In this document: positions 1-5,716 of the stretch, piece by piece
Numbering within the stretch: position 1 is the first letter of the stretch
How the letters are laid out: each line of letters begins with the position of its first letter
Assembly: GCA_035297385.1 (NCBI GenBank)
Contig: DATGZD010000047.1
Span: 1 to 6,266 of the forward strand
Length of the DNA stretch: 6,266 bases
Reading direction: 5' to 3'
Source of the DNA: UBA11855 sp035297385
Lineage (GTDB): Archaea; Thermoproteota; Bathyarchaeia; Bathyarchaeales; Bathycorpusculaceae
Program-made: the position numbers and the translations under genes
Notes under the pieces: generated by a model
What the model saw: only the letters and a program-made list of their open reading frames with translations
What the model was told of the DNA's origin: nothing
Database searches by the model: none

Positions 1-1061
1 AAGTATTTGTTGATGTCTCGTCTATAATCCTCTAGGACTTTGTTTGCTTCAGCTAATGCTACTTTTCTGTCACCCATACAGACGGCGATGCCTAAACTTG
101 GTTTATCTAATCTACCCGTTGAATTTAGGACGACACTGAATTCTCGTGCATCCCTTAATGCTGTTGAGGGTTGTTCACGTAATAATATGTATATGTTGCC
201 AATGAGTTTGTCCACTTCAAGGTGTAACCCTTTTGATAGGAGATATTCAGCAAGTCCTGTGCAGAGATGTTTTCTTTCTTCATCTGATAGATCTCGAAGT
301 GCACGTAGTTTATCTCCATCTTTTACTGTAATACCCACGTTATTTAGGAAAGCTACGGCTGCACCATCATCACCACTGATGCCGGGAATAAAGGGACTTG
401 TTGAACTGGCCAATGCTTTGTGAATTGGTCTTGTTTCTCGACCAAAAAAAGTTAAGTCTTTTTCAACCTTGACTAAACCTGAATTCACAGCGTCTTCAAT
501 GATTAGTGTGTTTAATCCTTCCATGCTTTTTTGATCATATTTATCCTGCATATCCCCTAAAGCACCAACAATCGCGATGGGTGCTAAATCTACATTTAAC
601 GGATTAATTGCTTTAGCTGCAAAATAGGCAACTCCTGAACCACTTACATCTGTTGCTCCATCGATGTCATAAAGATGTGGATTTACCTGTATGAAATTGC
701 TGTTTGTTGTGTTTGCGACAATTTGATGATGATCTAAAATTACAATTCTTTGGTTAGGAACTTTTTCGTTTAGTATATCGATGTATCCGCTACCAAAATC
801 TGTAAGCACGACAAGCTGTGGTTTGCCTGTGATCATATCGTTAATGATTTTGTCGTCAACCCATTGCGTGACTTTGACTCGGTATCGTGCATCTAATCGC
901 AATAGTGCTTTGCTTATGATTCCTGCTGCTGCTATTCCATCGGCATCTAAGTGTGAGAAAACTTGGATTGAACCATCGTTTTGTACTGTTTCTCTGATTG
1001 TTTTTGCTGCTTGTGTTGCTGCAGCGTTGAAGTTGTCTATCTGGATTTTTGTGAGTTTCAT
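1..1061 (-). CDS. RecJ-like DHH-family single-strand exonuclease/phosphoesterase, 3' end cut by window edge
   Basis: The minus strand is open from an ATG at 1061 to the window edge, giving 353 codons with no stop, so the C-terminus is missing. The DHH motifs are all present: SHLDADG at residues 36-42 (H37, D39, D41), LTDFGSG at 86-92 (D88), LDHH at 109-112, and GALGDMQD at 166-173 (D170). These are the Mn-binding residues of RecJ-type phosphoesterases. The sequence near residues 310-330 (VLNSTGR, then SLGIAV) fits the start of the DHHA1 substrate-binding domain. Archaeal relatives (GAN/RecJ) degrade single-stranded DNA or RNA and can associate with the GINS-CMG replication complex; that role is inferred from the family. 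An in-frame GTG at 1070 is an alternative start, and neither has a clear Shine-Dalgarno. The gene lies 114 bp downstream of rps15 on the same strand, an arrangement common in archaea, so co-transcription is likely. Confidence 0.93.
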   Translation of the reverse strand, partial: MKLTKIQIDNFNAAATQAAKTIRETVQNDGSIQVFSHLDADGIAAAGIISKALLRLDARYRVKVTQWVDDKIINDMITGKPQLVVLTDFGSGYIDILNEKVPNQRIVILDHHQIVANTTNSNFIQVNPHLYDIDGATDVSGSGVAYFAAKAINPLNVDLAPIAIVGALGDMQDKYDQKSMEGLNTLIIEDAVNSGLVKVEKDLTFFGRETRPIHKALASSTSPFIPGISGDDGAAVAFLNNVGITVKDGDKLRALRDLSDEERKHLCTGLAEYLLSKGLHLEVDKLIGNIYILLREQPSTALRDAREFSVVLNSTGRLDKPSLGIAVCMGDRKVALAEANKVLEDYRRDINKY

Positions 1062-1175
1062 GAGTTTCACATTTATAGATTTGACGGAAGTCGTAGATTA
1101 TGAGCTTACGGATTATGCTTTACGCTTTTTGAAGTAAGAAGCGCAATAAAACATAAACTGGTGGCGTACAATAAA

Positions 1176-1625
1176 TTAAATTACAGAAGCGATTTTGGCT
1201 TCGTACTTCCAGTTTTTAGGTAATACGCCTTCTCGTTTATAGTATCGTGAAAGTTTATGGATACGTGCTTCGATGATTTGCATGTTCCGTTTGTTGTGTA
1301 AATCTTTCTTATTCTTCTCCATGTGCACGGCCAAGCTTTGAGCTTTACCGATTAGATTAGCTAAGTCTTCAGGCATCGATGGAGCAAGGTTTTCTGCTTT
1401 CAAAGTTTCGCTTATACTTTTACCTGTGATTGGCTTCACGAGTGGAATGGCATACTGATCACGCAGAATAGTACCTATACTGCTCGTTGAATGTCCTTCT
1501 TTAGCGAGTTTAATTATGAAAGCATCGACTTCCTCAGGCTGATATTTACACCAGCTTGGTGGGCGTCTACTTACAGGACGAATTGAATGTGATTTTCCCT
1601 TTTCTTGTTTTGGCATGCAATTCAC
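1176..1625 (-). CDS. rps15: 30S ribosomal protein S15 (archaeal S15/eukaryotic uS15 type)
   Basis: This is a small-subunit ribosomal protein that binds 16S rRNA. The 149-residue product has the archaeal/eukaryotic layout: a basic N-terminal extension (GKSHSIRPVSRRPPSW), then the helical core with IGTILRDQYAIP, KPITGKSI, DLHNKRNMQIIEARIHKL and a C-terminal YYKREGVLPKNWKY. The length is normal for the archaeal protein, whereas bacterial S15 is about 89 residues. Two starts are possible. A GTG at 1625 lies 4 nt after GGTG (1630-1633 on the plus axis); an ATG at 1616, giving 146 residues, lies 13 nt after it. The TATA-like box at 1653-1660 predicts transcription starting near 1629, so the leader is very short with either start. 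The RecJ-like gene follows on the same strand. Identification is firm; only the first three residues are in doubt. Confidence 0.96.
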   Translation of the reverse strand: MNCMPKQEKGKSHSIRPVSRRPPSWCKYQPEEVDAFIIKLAKEGHSTSSIGTILRDQYAIPLVKPITGKSISETLKAENLAPSMPEDLANLIGKAQSLAVHMEKNKKDLHNKRNMQIIEARIHKLSRYYKREGVLPKNWKYEAKIASVI

Positions 1626-1652
1626 TTAGCACCTTAAGCCACTGTAACCAAA

Positions 1653-1660
1653 TATTTAAA
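1653..1660 (-). promoter_or_regulatory. Candidate TATA box for rps15
   Basis: The minus strand reads TTTAAATA inside ACTTTTAAATATTTGG. With usual archaeal spacing (box about 24-31 nt upstream of the start site), transcription would begin near 1629, only about 4 nt before the GTG at 1625 or 13 nt before the ATG at 1616. The match is to the general archaeal TATA pattern by eye; no BRE stands out. Confidence 0.5.
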
Positions 1661-1661
1661 A

Positions 1662-1978
1662 GTAGTCCCATCCACAAACGCAAACATTGGGCACACAGAT
1701 TGCGGTTCCTTCCATTATGTGTCCATAATATTGTTTTGTTATCAAAGCCATGTCAGCCTGTTAAGCATTGGGTGACTGATGAGATAGTGGGTGGCGTTAA
1801 GATCTATGTTTGTTTTGGATCTGAACGTCGAAGTATCAGGGTATATTGCGTGTGACGTAGAAGGTATGAGTCATGTTGGAGAGGGAAAGAGATGAAAAAG
1901 GAAAAGAAAAGAATTTAGACATAGCATTCTATAACCCATAAATGAGAAAAATTTTTCTCAAAAATCAGTGTTTTTAAC
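1662..1978. other. Intergenic region, no convincing gene
   Basis: Reading frames here lack recognisable protein features; the plus-strand frame spanning 1556-1855 starts antisense inside rps15. What can be seen: a possible hairpin at 1689-1722 (GGGCACA pairing with TGTGTCC, including one G-T, across a ~20-nt loop); a purine-only run, broken by one T, at 1878-1913; and an 18-bp palindrome at 1943-1960. An eight-codon ATG frame (1892-1918, MKKEKKRI) follows GGAGAGGG at 1878, but it is too short to call a gene. Confidence 0.5.
1943..1960. promoter_or_regulatory. 18-bp perfect palindrome upstream of the 1979 reading frame (possible operator)
   Basis: TGAGAAAAATTTTTCTCA is exactly self-complementary. 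It ends 18 nt before the ATG at 1979 and overlaps a TATA-like CATAAATG at 1938-1945, so it sits where a repressor would block transcription. It could also act as a bidirectional hairpin or terminator, since there are A- and T-runs on both strands. Its position suggests an operator, but no cognate protein can be named. Confidence 0.4.
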
Positions 1979-2314
1979 ATGAAAGAAGACTTAATTGAAC
2001 AGCGAGTAACTCTTGTTAAATGCATGTTTAAGGGTCTTACTGTTCAAGCTGTAGCTGAAGACATGACTAAAAATATTTCTGACCTCTGTGAACAAGAGAA
2101 AGCAGTTCGTCGTATTCGAAGAGGTTGGAATAATCGAGATAGTTGGATGGATTTAATTGTTCGAATAAATAGTAAATCTTTCTTAGCTGAATTAACTGGA
2201 AGTGTTCAAGAAGGCATGATGAGTCTCAGTTTCACGAAGTTCACTGATAATCATACAAGTTTCTGCTTCACCAATAAACTTGCTTACTTCATGAGGATCA
2301 TACTGTTTATATAA
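1979..2314 (+). CDS. HTH-like hypothetical protein, probably truncated and rearranged at its 3' end
   Basis: The first ~80 codons look genuinely coding. They encode an amphipathic region with a helix-turn-helix-like stretch (LVKCMFKGLTVQAVAEDM, residues ~12-29), then a basic, Trp-containing segment (EKAVRRIRRGWNNRDSW) and a helix ending near SFLAELTGSVQEG. This resembles the HTH part of phage or archaeal-virus terminase small subunits and related DNA-binding proteins, but only in general character. From about codon 81 (~2220) the sequence becomes low-quality (SLSFTKFTDNHTSFCF) because it is antisense to a better minus-strand reading frame. The true protein therefore probably once continued differently. 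No Shine-Dalgarno precedes the ATG. The function is unknown; a decayed mobile-element or viral gene is one possibility. Confidence 0.45.
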   Translation: MKEDLIEQRVTLVKCMFKGLTVQAVAEDMTKNISDLCEQEKAVRRIRRGWNNRDSWMDLIVRINSKSFLAELTGSVQEGMMSLSFTKFTDNHTSFCFTNKLAYFMRIILFI

Positions 2315-2493
2315 TTCTTTAAAACCTACCACAACATTTTGTTGATTGTATCCTTTAACTGTACGTAACATTTCATAATGTTTACGTAAAACCCTTTTCC
2401 GCTTAGCATTAATGAATGGTTGACCACGTTCAGGTAAAATTTAGTGTCTGTTTCTTTTATGTCATTTTGGCAATAGCGCACTCTCTCATACCA
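2192..2493 (-). pseudogene. Frameshifted gene fragment of unknown function, possibly the inverted 3' half of the 1979 gene
   Basis: On the minus strand, frame A runs from 2493 (WYERVRYCQNDIKETDTKFYL) and degenerates near 2430. Frame B is open from 2440 to the stop at 2192 and reads LPERGQPFINAKRKRV, RKHYEMLRTVKGYNQQN, VVVGFKELYKQYDPHEV and SKFIGEAETCMIISELRE. Joining A to B at FYL/PERG with a one-base shift gives a continuous, charged, helical-looking protein of ~95 residues. Frame B has no start codon before an internal ATG at 2371, and frame A begins directly after the TAA of the neighbouring winged-helix gene, so neither end is intact. The last residues (HHAFLNTSS) overlap the plus-strand frame antisense and are probably junction sequence. 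I do not recognise the family. A fragment of a decayed gene is the simplest reading. Confidence 0.4.
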
Positions 2494-2859
2494 TTATTCT
2501 ACTTCTAAATCATCTAACAAACGTTCATATGCTAACCTGCGTTTTTGCTTTAAATTAAATCGACTCCATAATTGCGCAAGGGAATGAGTCAACTTAAGTT
2601 CTTGTGGGTTATCTAATTTAAAACTAAGGTATTTTTCAAGAAATGCTACTCCCTTTGCGGTAATAACGTATTTCAAGTTATCTTGTGATATTGTAAGAAA
2701 TCCTAATTTTCTTAATTCTGACAAATAATTTTCAGTTAACGGATATACAATATTAGAGTTGTGCAATATCTTAGAAGTAGACCTTGGTTTTAGACAATAA
2801 TCAAGAATATTTGCATAAATATCCAAACAACCTAGCTTCTCATACAGTCTAGCAGACAC
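2494..2859 (-). CDS. Archaeal winged-helix DNA-binding protein (Sso10a/HTH_45-like), putative transcriptional regulator
   Basis: The 121-residue product has the layout of small archaeal winged-helix regulators. An N-terminal helix (LDIYANILDYCL) is followed by a helix pair ending in the recognition helix (TENYLSELRKLGFL, ~residues 42-56), a wing (ISQDNLKYVITAKG) and a helix typical of this family (GVAFLEKYLSF). A basic C-terminal helix (NLKQKRRLAYERLLDDLE) could mediate dimerisation. The chosen start is a GTG at 2859, 11 nt after GGGGAG (2871-2876). An ATG touching that motif at 2870 is in a different frame and stops quickly. The frame has been open since a TAG near 2900, so a slightly longer product cannot be excluded. 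The gene is divergent from the DNA ligase gene, which makes it a candidate regulator of itself or of the ligase; this is inference from position only. Confidence 0.75.
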   Translation of the reverse strand: MSARLYEKLGCLDIYANILDYCLKPRSTSKILHNSNIVYPLTENYLSELRKLGFLTISQDNLKYVITAKGVAFLEKYLSFKLDNPQELKLTHSLAQLWSRFNLKQKRRLAYERLLDDLEVE

Positions 2860-2930
2860 GCTTTTTTCATCTCCCCGAACTACTCCTCTCCCCCTTTTTG
2901 AAATCTACACTGTTAGCTATTCTCTTTTCA

Positions 2931-2938
2931 TTATATAT
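2931..2938 (-). promoter_or_regulatory. Candidate TATA box for the winged-helix gene
   Basis: The minus strand reads CCATATATAATG. Expected initiation is near 2907, giving a ~48-nt leader that includes two G-rich runs (around 2885-2896 and GGGGAG at 2871-2876). The TATATA core is nearly symmetric, so it could in principle also serve the plus strand, where the ligase lies. Confidence 0.45.
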
Positions 2939-3207
2939 GGATTTATTGAACTTAATTCTATAAAACAATTACACAGGATTTTGACACTCGATTTAAGGAA
3001 TATATCAATTTTTGAAATAACAACTAAATATCATCTAAAATCAACGTTATTTTCTCAAGGCATAGAGCACTCTATCAATGGTTTATCAAAGTAAGGAGAA
3101 AGTTGACTTTCACTTGCTTTTACGTAGCAGGTGAAGAACCTTCATGTTTGCTCCTTGCTCTCCAATTAACTCGCTCTGCGAGAAACACTCAAACAGCTTG
3201 TACCCAA
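2939..3207. other. Divergent intergenic spacer and putative structured ligase leader
   Basis: This spacer separates the divergent winged-helix and ligase genes. The first part is very AT-rich, with a possible plus-strand TATA-like TAAATAT at 3025-3031. The second part holds an 18-codon frame (3078-3134, MVYQSKEKVDFHLLLRSR), a GGAG at 3095-3098, and two hairpins: TTCACTTGCT (3109-3118) with AGCAGGTGAA (3126-3135), ten pairs including one G-T, and CTCGC/GCGAG at 3170-3182. A TTG at 3103, 4 nt after GGAG, is in frame with the ligase and would add 35 residues of low protein quality. Confidence 0.45.
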
Positions 3208-4227
3208 ATGACAAAACAATATCAACCGATGTTAGCAAAAGAAGTCGATCAACCTTTTTCTAGCAAAGACTGGATCTTTGAGATAAAATGGGATGGATTT
3301 CGCGCAATAGCCTACGTTAATGATGAAGTCAAATTAATCAGTCGTAATGATATTGATCTTATTCGTAATTTTCCAGAGTTCCAAGAATTGAAGAGATTGA
3401 CACATAATGTTGTTCTTGATGGTGAAATAGTCATCATTAAAGATGGAAAAAGCAGTTTTCAAGCTGTACAAGAAAGAGGAAAAGCCGTAAAAATAACTGA
3501 CATTGAGAATGAACGAATAAAATCTCCTGCACAATACATTGTTTTTGATATATTGGAAAAAAATGGAAAATCACTCACAAATCTTCCATTAATAGAACGT
3601 AAACAAATTTTACAGGATTCCTTGGAAGAAGGTGAATTCATCAAACTTTCAGATTTCCTGGAGGATATAGGCGAAAAATATTATCAAGCAGCCGTAAATA
3701 ATGATCTTGAAGGAATTGTGGCAAAACGAAAAGATAGTCATTATCAGCCAGGATTACGAAGTGCTGACTGGTTAAAGATTAAGAAGCACAAATCATGTGA
3801 TTGCATTATTTTTGGGTACACAAAAGGAACTGGAATTCGAGCTAAAACATTTGGAGCCTTAATTCTAGGTCTTTATAACAAACAAATACGCAAACGAGTT
3901 TTTGTGGGCAAAGTTGGAACAGGATTCTCTGAACAAACATTAGAAACCTTAATGTTCAAATTCAGAAAACTTGAGGTTGAAAAAGCTCCGTTTAATCCTA
4001 AAATTTCTGATATAATAACATGGCTTAAACCTAAATTGGTTTGTGAAATACACTTTGATTCGGTCACGAGGGATGGAAAACTGCGAATGCCACGGTTTCA
4101 TGCTTTGCGAGAGGATAAATCTCCTTTAGAATGTACTGTGGATCAGCTTTTTCCAAGACAATTTCTTGAGTATGCTTCAAAACGTAAGCATAAGATAGAG
4201 AATAGTAAAACGGAATTAGTTCATTAA
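3208..4227 (+). CDS. ligD: ATP-dependent DNA ligase, LigD ligase-domain type (NHEJ-like)
   Basis: This enzyme seals nicks by transferring AMP from ATP through a covalent lysyl-AMP intermediate. From the ATG at 3208 the product is 339 residues and has the nucleotidyltransferase motifs in order: I EIKWDG (K27 is the adenylated lysine), Ia LISRND (~43-48), III LDGEIV (E73), IIIa YIVFDIL, IV LEGIVAKR (E169), and V WLKIK (K190, K192). The OB-fold domain follows (GALILGLYN; VFVGKVGTGF; CEIHFDSVTRDGKLRMPRF; LREDKSPLE). The RFHALREDK-P ending is typical of the ligase domain of bacterial LigD and its stand-alone archaeal counterparts used in Ku-dependent end joining. No Ku, polymerase or 3'-phosphoesterase gene is in the window, so an end-joining role is inferred only from subfamily. 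The start is chosen because relatives begin just before Y-x-PMLA; an in-frame TTG at 3103 with a GGAG would extend it by 35 residues. Confidence 0.92.
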   Translation: MTKQYQPMLAKEVDQPFSSKDWIFEIKWDGFRAIAYVNDEVKLISRNDIDLIRNFPEFQELKRLTHNVVLDGEIVIIKDGKSSFQAVQERGKAVKITDIENERIKSPAQYIVFDILEKNGKSLTNLPLIERKQILQDSLEEGEFIKLSDFLEDIGEKYYQAAVNNDLEGIVAKRKDSHYQPGLRSADWLKIKKHKSCDCIIFGYTKGTGIRAKTFGALILGLYNKQIRKRVFVGKVGTGFSEQTLETLMFKFRKLEVEKAPFNPKISDIITWLKPKLVCEIHFDSVTRDGKLRMPRFHALREDKSPLECTVDQLFPRQFLEYASKRKHKIENSKTELVH

Positions 4228-4249
4228 ATTTATGTTATTCAAATGCACG

Positions 4250-4372
4250 CTAAGAATCTTTAACTTGAGCATAACGGACGCGCGCGCTTTTCACTTTAAC
4301 TACCCTCTCTGCTGTCCAAAGCGGTTGTTCCAGCATTTGTTTTTTAATAAGTTCAACATTATCTATTGATGT
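4250..4372 (-). pseudogene. C-terminal remnant of an unidentified protein gene
   Basis: Between the ligase and zinc-ribbon genes the minus strand encodes about 40 codons of protein-like sequence (NVELIKKQMLEQPLW, TAERVVKVKSARVRYAQ, VKDS, then TAG at 4250). Upstream, the frame is closed by TAA at 4373-4375, where the zinc-ribbon gene begins on the other strand. The only internal ATG (4336) would leave 28 residues. It looks like the end of a gene cut off by a rearrangement next to the zinc-ribbon gene. It could also be a very short real gene or chance. The GCGCGCGC run at 4280 lies inside it. I do not recognise the protein. Confidence 0.3.
4342..4349 (+). promoter_or_regulatory. Candidate TATA box for the zinc-ribbon gene
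   Basis: The sequence TTTTAATA lies in a T-rich stretch ~20 nt before the TTG/ATG cluster at 4366-4377. Standard archaeal spacing puts initiation near 4373, implying a leaderless or nearly leaderless mRNA. This fits the absence of any Shine-Dalgarno motif. Confidence 0.4.
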
Positions 4373-4563
4373 TTATGTGTGATGAATGTATTTCTTTGCA
4401 TAAAGTTTGTGATGTTTGTGGTGATCCAGCATTTTTTTGTTGTCGATTTTGTAGAATAAGGTTTTGTCGTGCTTGTAATTTTAGTTTAAAACTGAAAGAT
4501 AGGACTGTTGGTTACTGTTTTAATTGTGGCCTAAAATTAAATGCTCCCAAAAAATACTATTAG
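4366..4563 (+). CDS. Cysteine-rich zinc-ribbon/zinc-finger small protein
   Basis: The product is about 65 residues with five cysteine-pair motifs: CDEC (residues ~5-8), CDVC (~15-18), CCRFC (~25-29), CRAC (~34-37) and CFNC (~51-54). The spacing suggests two or more zinc knuckles, possibly in a cross-braced B-box- or RING-like arrangement, followed by a short basic tail (LKLNAPKKYY). It has no other domain, signal peptide or membrane segment. It could bind nucleic acid or mediate protein contacts, but no specific role can be assigned. Start codons cluster: TTG 4366, ATG 4369 and ATG 4375. The TATA-like box at 4342-4349 predicts a transcript beginning around 4373, which favours the ATG at 4375 (62 residues) or 4369. 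It lies 138 nt downstream of the ligase on the same strand and probably has its own promoter. Confidence 0.7.
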   Translation: MMFMCDECISLHKVCDVCGDPAFFCCRFCRIRFCRACNFSLKLKDRTVGYCFNCGLKLNAPKKYY

Positions 4564-4701
4564 AAAACACTTAACTGCTATTAACAATTAACTTGCGCCC
4601 CGCCATAAGATCAATTCTTAACAGAAATCTTATTTTTCATATTAGAAAATGTACTCGTAAAAAATATTTATGCAGACTCAAGACATCCGCAAAAATACAA
4701 T

Positions 4702-4715
4702 AAAAACGCGTTTTT
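4702..4715. other. 14-bp perfect palindrome in repeat copy 1
   Basis: AAAAACGCGTTTTT is exactly self-complementary and conserved without change in both repeat copies. It could be a protein-binding site or, on the minus strand after the CDF gene, part of a T-rich terminator. Its identity in both copies, while flanking bases differ, is the only hint of function. Confidence 0.5.
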
Positions 4716-4749
4716 CAAGTAAAATTAGTCCATAGAAACAAAATTTTAG

Positions 4750-4757
4750 TATAAATA
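4750..4757 (+). promoter_or_regulatory. TATA-like box in repeat copy 1
   Basis: TATAAATA lies within TTTTAGTATAAATAGAG. If active, transcription would start near 4781 and run antisense into the 3' end of the CDF gene. No plus-strand gene follows. Confidence 0.35.
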
Positions 4758-4818
4758 GAGCTTCCAAACAAATTTTGACCATGATTTTTCTGTATACCTA
4801 GCGCGCGAACATCATCCG

Positions 4819-5703
4819 TCAATTTGGTATGGGTTCGTCAGGGTCTATTAGCACCTTTATTTCTATTACAGTGTCAAATTCTTTTTTTAGACGTTCTTCT
4901 ATTTCGTAAGCTATTTTACCCGAATCTCTAACGGTCAAGTCAGCATCAACCACAACATGTATGTCGCCGATTAGGTAAGGTCCTAATTTTCTCATTCTTA
5001 GGCTATGAACCTGCTTAACATGCTTGACACTTCTAGCAATGTCCTCTATGTCTGTCAAGATTTCTGGGCATTGACAAGCATCCATCAGAACTAAAGACGC
5101 TTCTTTTATTATGGAATACACCATCGTGAAAACGAAGAACGAGATCACTATTCCAGCAATGGCATCAGCCTGCACAATGTTGAAGTATCTGCTCAGAGTG
5201 ATTCCTATGAAAGCTGTTATGGATGTGAGCACGTCTTTAATCGAGTTGGAAGCATCTGTTTTGAGGGCCATAGAAGCATACCGTTTCGCCGCGCGATTCT
5301 TGTAGAATAGGAGACCTGAAGATACTGCGGTTGCTAATAGTGCAATTATCATGGCTAGTTCTGCGTTCGCTATTGCTGTAGGGTTGAGGAGTTCCAGATA
5401 GGATTCGTACAGGACTATTCCGCCTAGTGTTGCCATGAAAAATGCGGCGATTATGCTGCTGAATGTTTCAACTCGGTAGTATCCAAAGTGGAATTTTCCG
5501 TCGGGCGCTCTTCTTGATATGCGCAGTCCAATCCAAACGATGAGAGATACCCCAGCGTCGGCAAAGGATTGGATTCCGTCAGCAATCAATGCTACACTTA
5601 AAGTGAATATTCCCATGAAAACTTCGGCAAAGCCAACTAACAGTTGTGTGGCGAAAGATTTCTTGGCGACTTTTCCGCCCTGTGCAAGCGCGTTTGATTT
5701 CAG
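4819..5703 (-). CDS. Cation diffusion facilitator (CDF) metal transporter with non-canonical or missing start codon
   Basis: This is a six-helix membrane metal/proton antiporter with a cytoplasmic C-terminal domain. Reading from CTG at 5703 gives 294 residues, normal for the family. TM1 is ~17-34, TM2 ~36-58 (ADGIQSFAD), TM3 ~79-101, TM4 ~114-134, TM5 ~150-172 (TDASNSIKD) and TM6 ~179-199. The C-terminal domain starts near 212 (VHSLRMRKLGPYLIGDIHV, then IEERLKKEFD). The site-A positions are Q45, D49, N153 and D157, the same numbers as D45/D49/H153/D157 in E. coli YiiP, so the metal is uncertain. The first ATG (5616, residue 30) would cut TM1 in half, and no ATG, GTG or TTG lies between the upstream TAG (~5749) and it. 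CTG is preceded by GAGG with 8-nt spacing. Deleting one C near 5694 would instead join a TTG start. The gene could be functional, or freshly broken at its 5' end. Confidence 0.85.
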   Translation of the reverse strand: MKSNALAQGGKVAKKSFATQLLVGFAEVFMGIFTLSVALIADGIQSFADAGVSLIVWIGLRISRRAPDGKFHFGYYRVETFSSIIAAFFMATLGGIVLYESYLELLNPTAIANAELAMIIALLATAVSSGLLFYKNRAAKRYASMALKTDASNSIKDVLTSITAFIGITLSRYFNIVQADAIAGIVISFFVFTMVYSIIKEASLVLMDACQCPEILTDIEDIARSVKHVKQVHSLRMRKLGPYLIGDIHVVVDADLTVRDSGKIAYEIEERLKKEFDTVIEIKVLIDPDEPIPN

Positions 5704-5716
5704 TTGACAAGCCTCA

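Larger units (their letters stand above)
4613..4799. repeat. Direct repeat copy 1 (~187 bp, non-coding, contains TATA-like box)
   Basis: This copy begins AATTCTTAACAGAAATCTTA and ends near TTTTTCTGTATACC. It aligns along its full length with 6035-6219 in the same orientation, with about 15 substitutions and a few single-base gaps by eye. The middle part is nearly identical. It contains the palindrome AAAAACGCGTTTTT (4702-4715) and a plus-strand TATAAATA (4750-4757). It has no meaningful reading frame. It ends 19 bp before the stop codon of the convergent CDF gene, so on the minus strand it would form that gene's 3' flank, where the palindrome and following T-rich stretch could help end transcription. 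Confidence 0.9.

Noticed and set aside
40..1137. Plus-strand open frames at 40-423 and 781-1137
   Set aside because: They are antisense to the RecJ-like gene, whose DHH motifs are unambiguous on the minus strand.
1776..1826. Possible C/D box sRNA (TGATGA at 1777-1782, CTGA at 1821-1824)
   Set aside because: The box preceding base is C rather than a purine, no internal C'/D' boxes are visible, and no terminal stem forms.
1556..1855. Plus-strand frame of 99 codons
   Set aside because: It starts inside rps15 on the opposite strand, has unlikely composition and no recognisable feature.
3103..3207. 35-residue N-terminal extension of the ligase from TTG
   Set aside because: The GGAG makes it possible, but the extension looks non-coding, contains hairpins, and ligase homology starts right after the ATG at 3208.
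3334..4067. Minus-strand frames inside the ligase gene
   Set aside because: They are antisense shadows of a gene with all ligase motifs.
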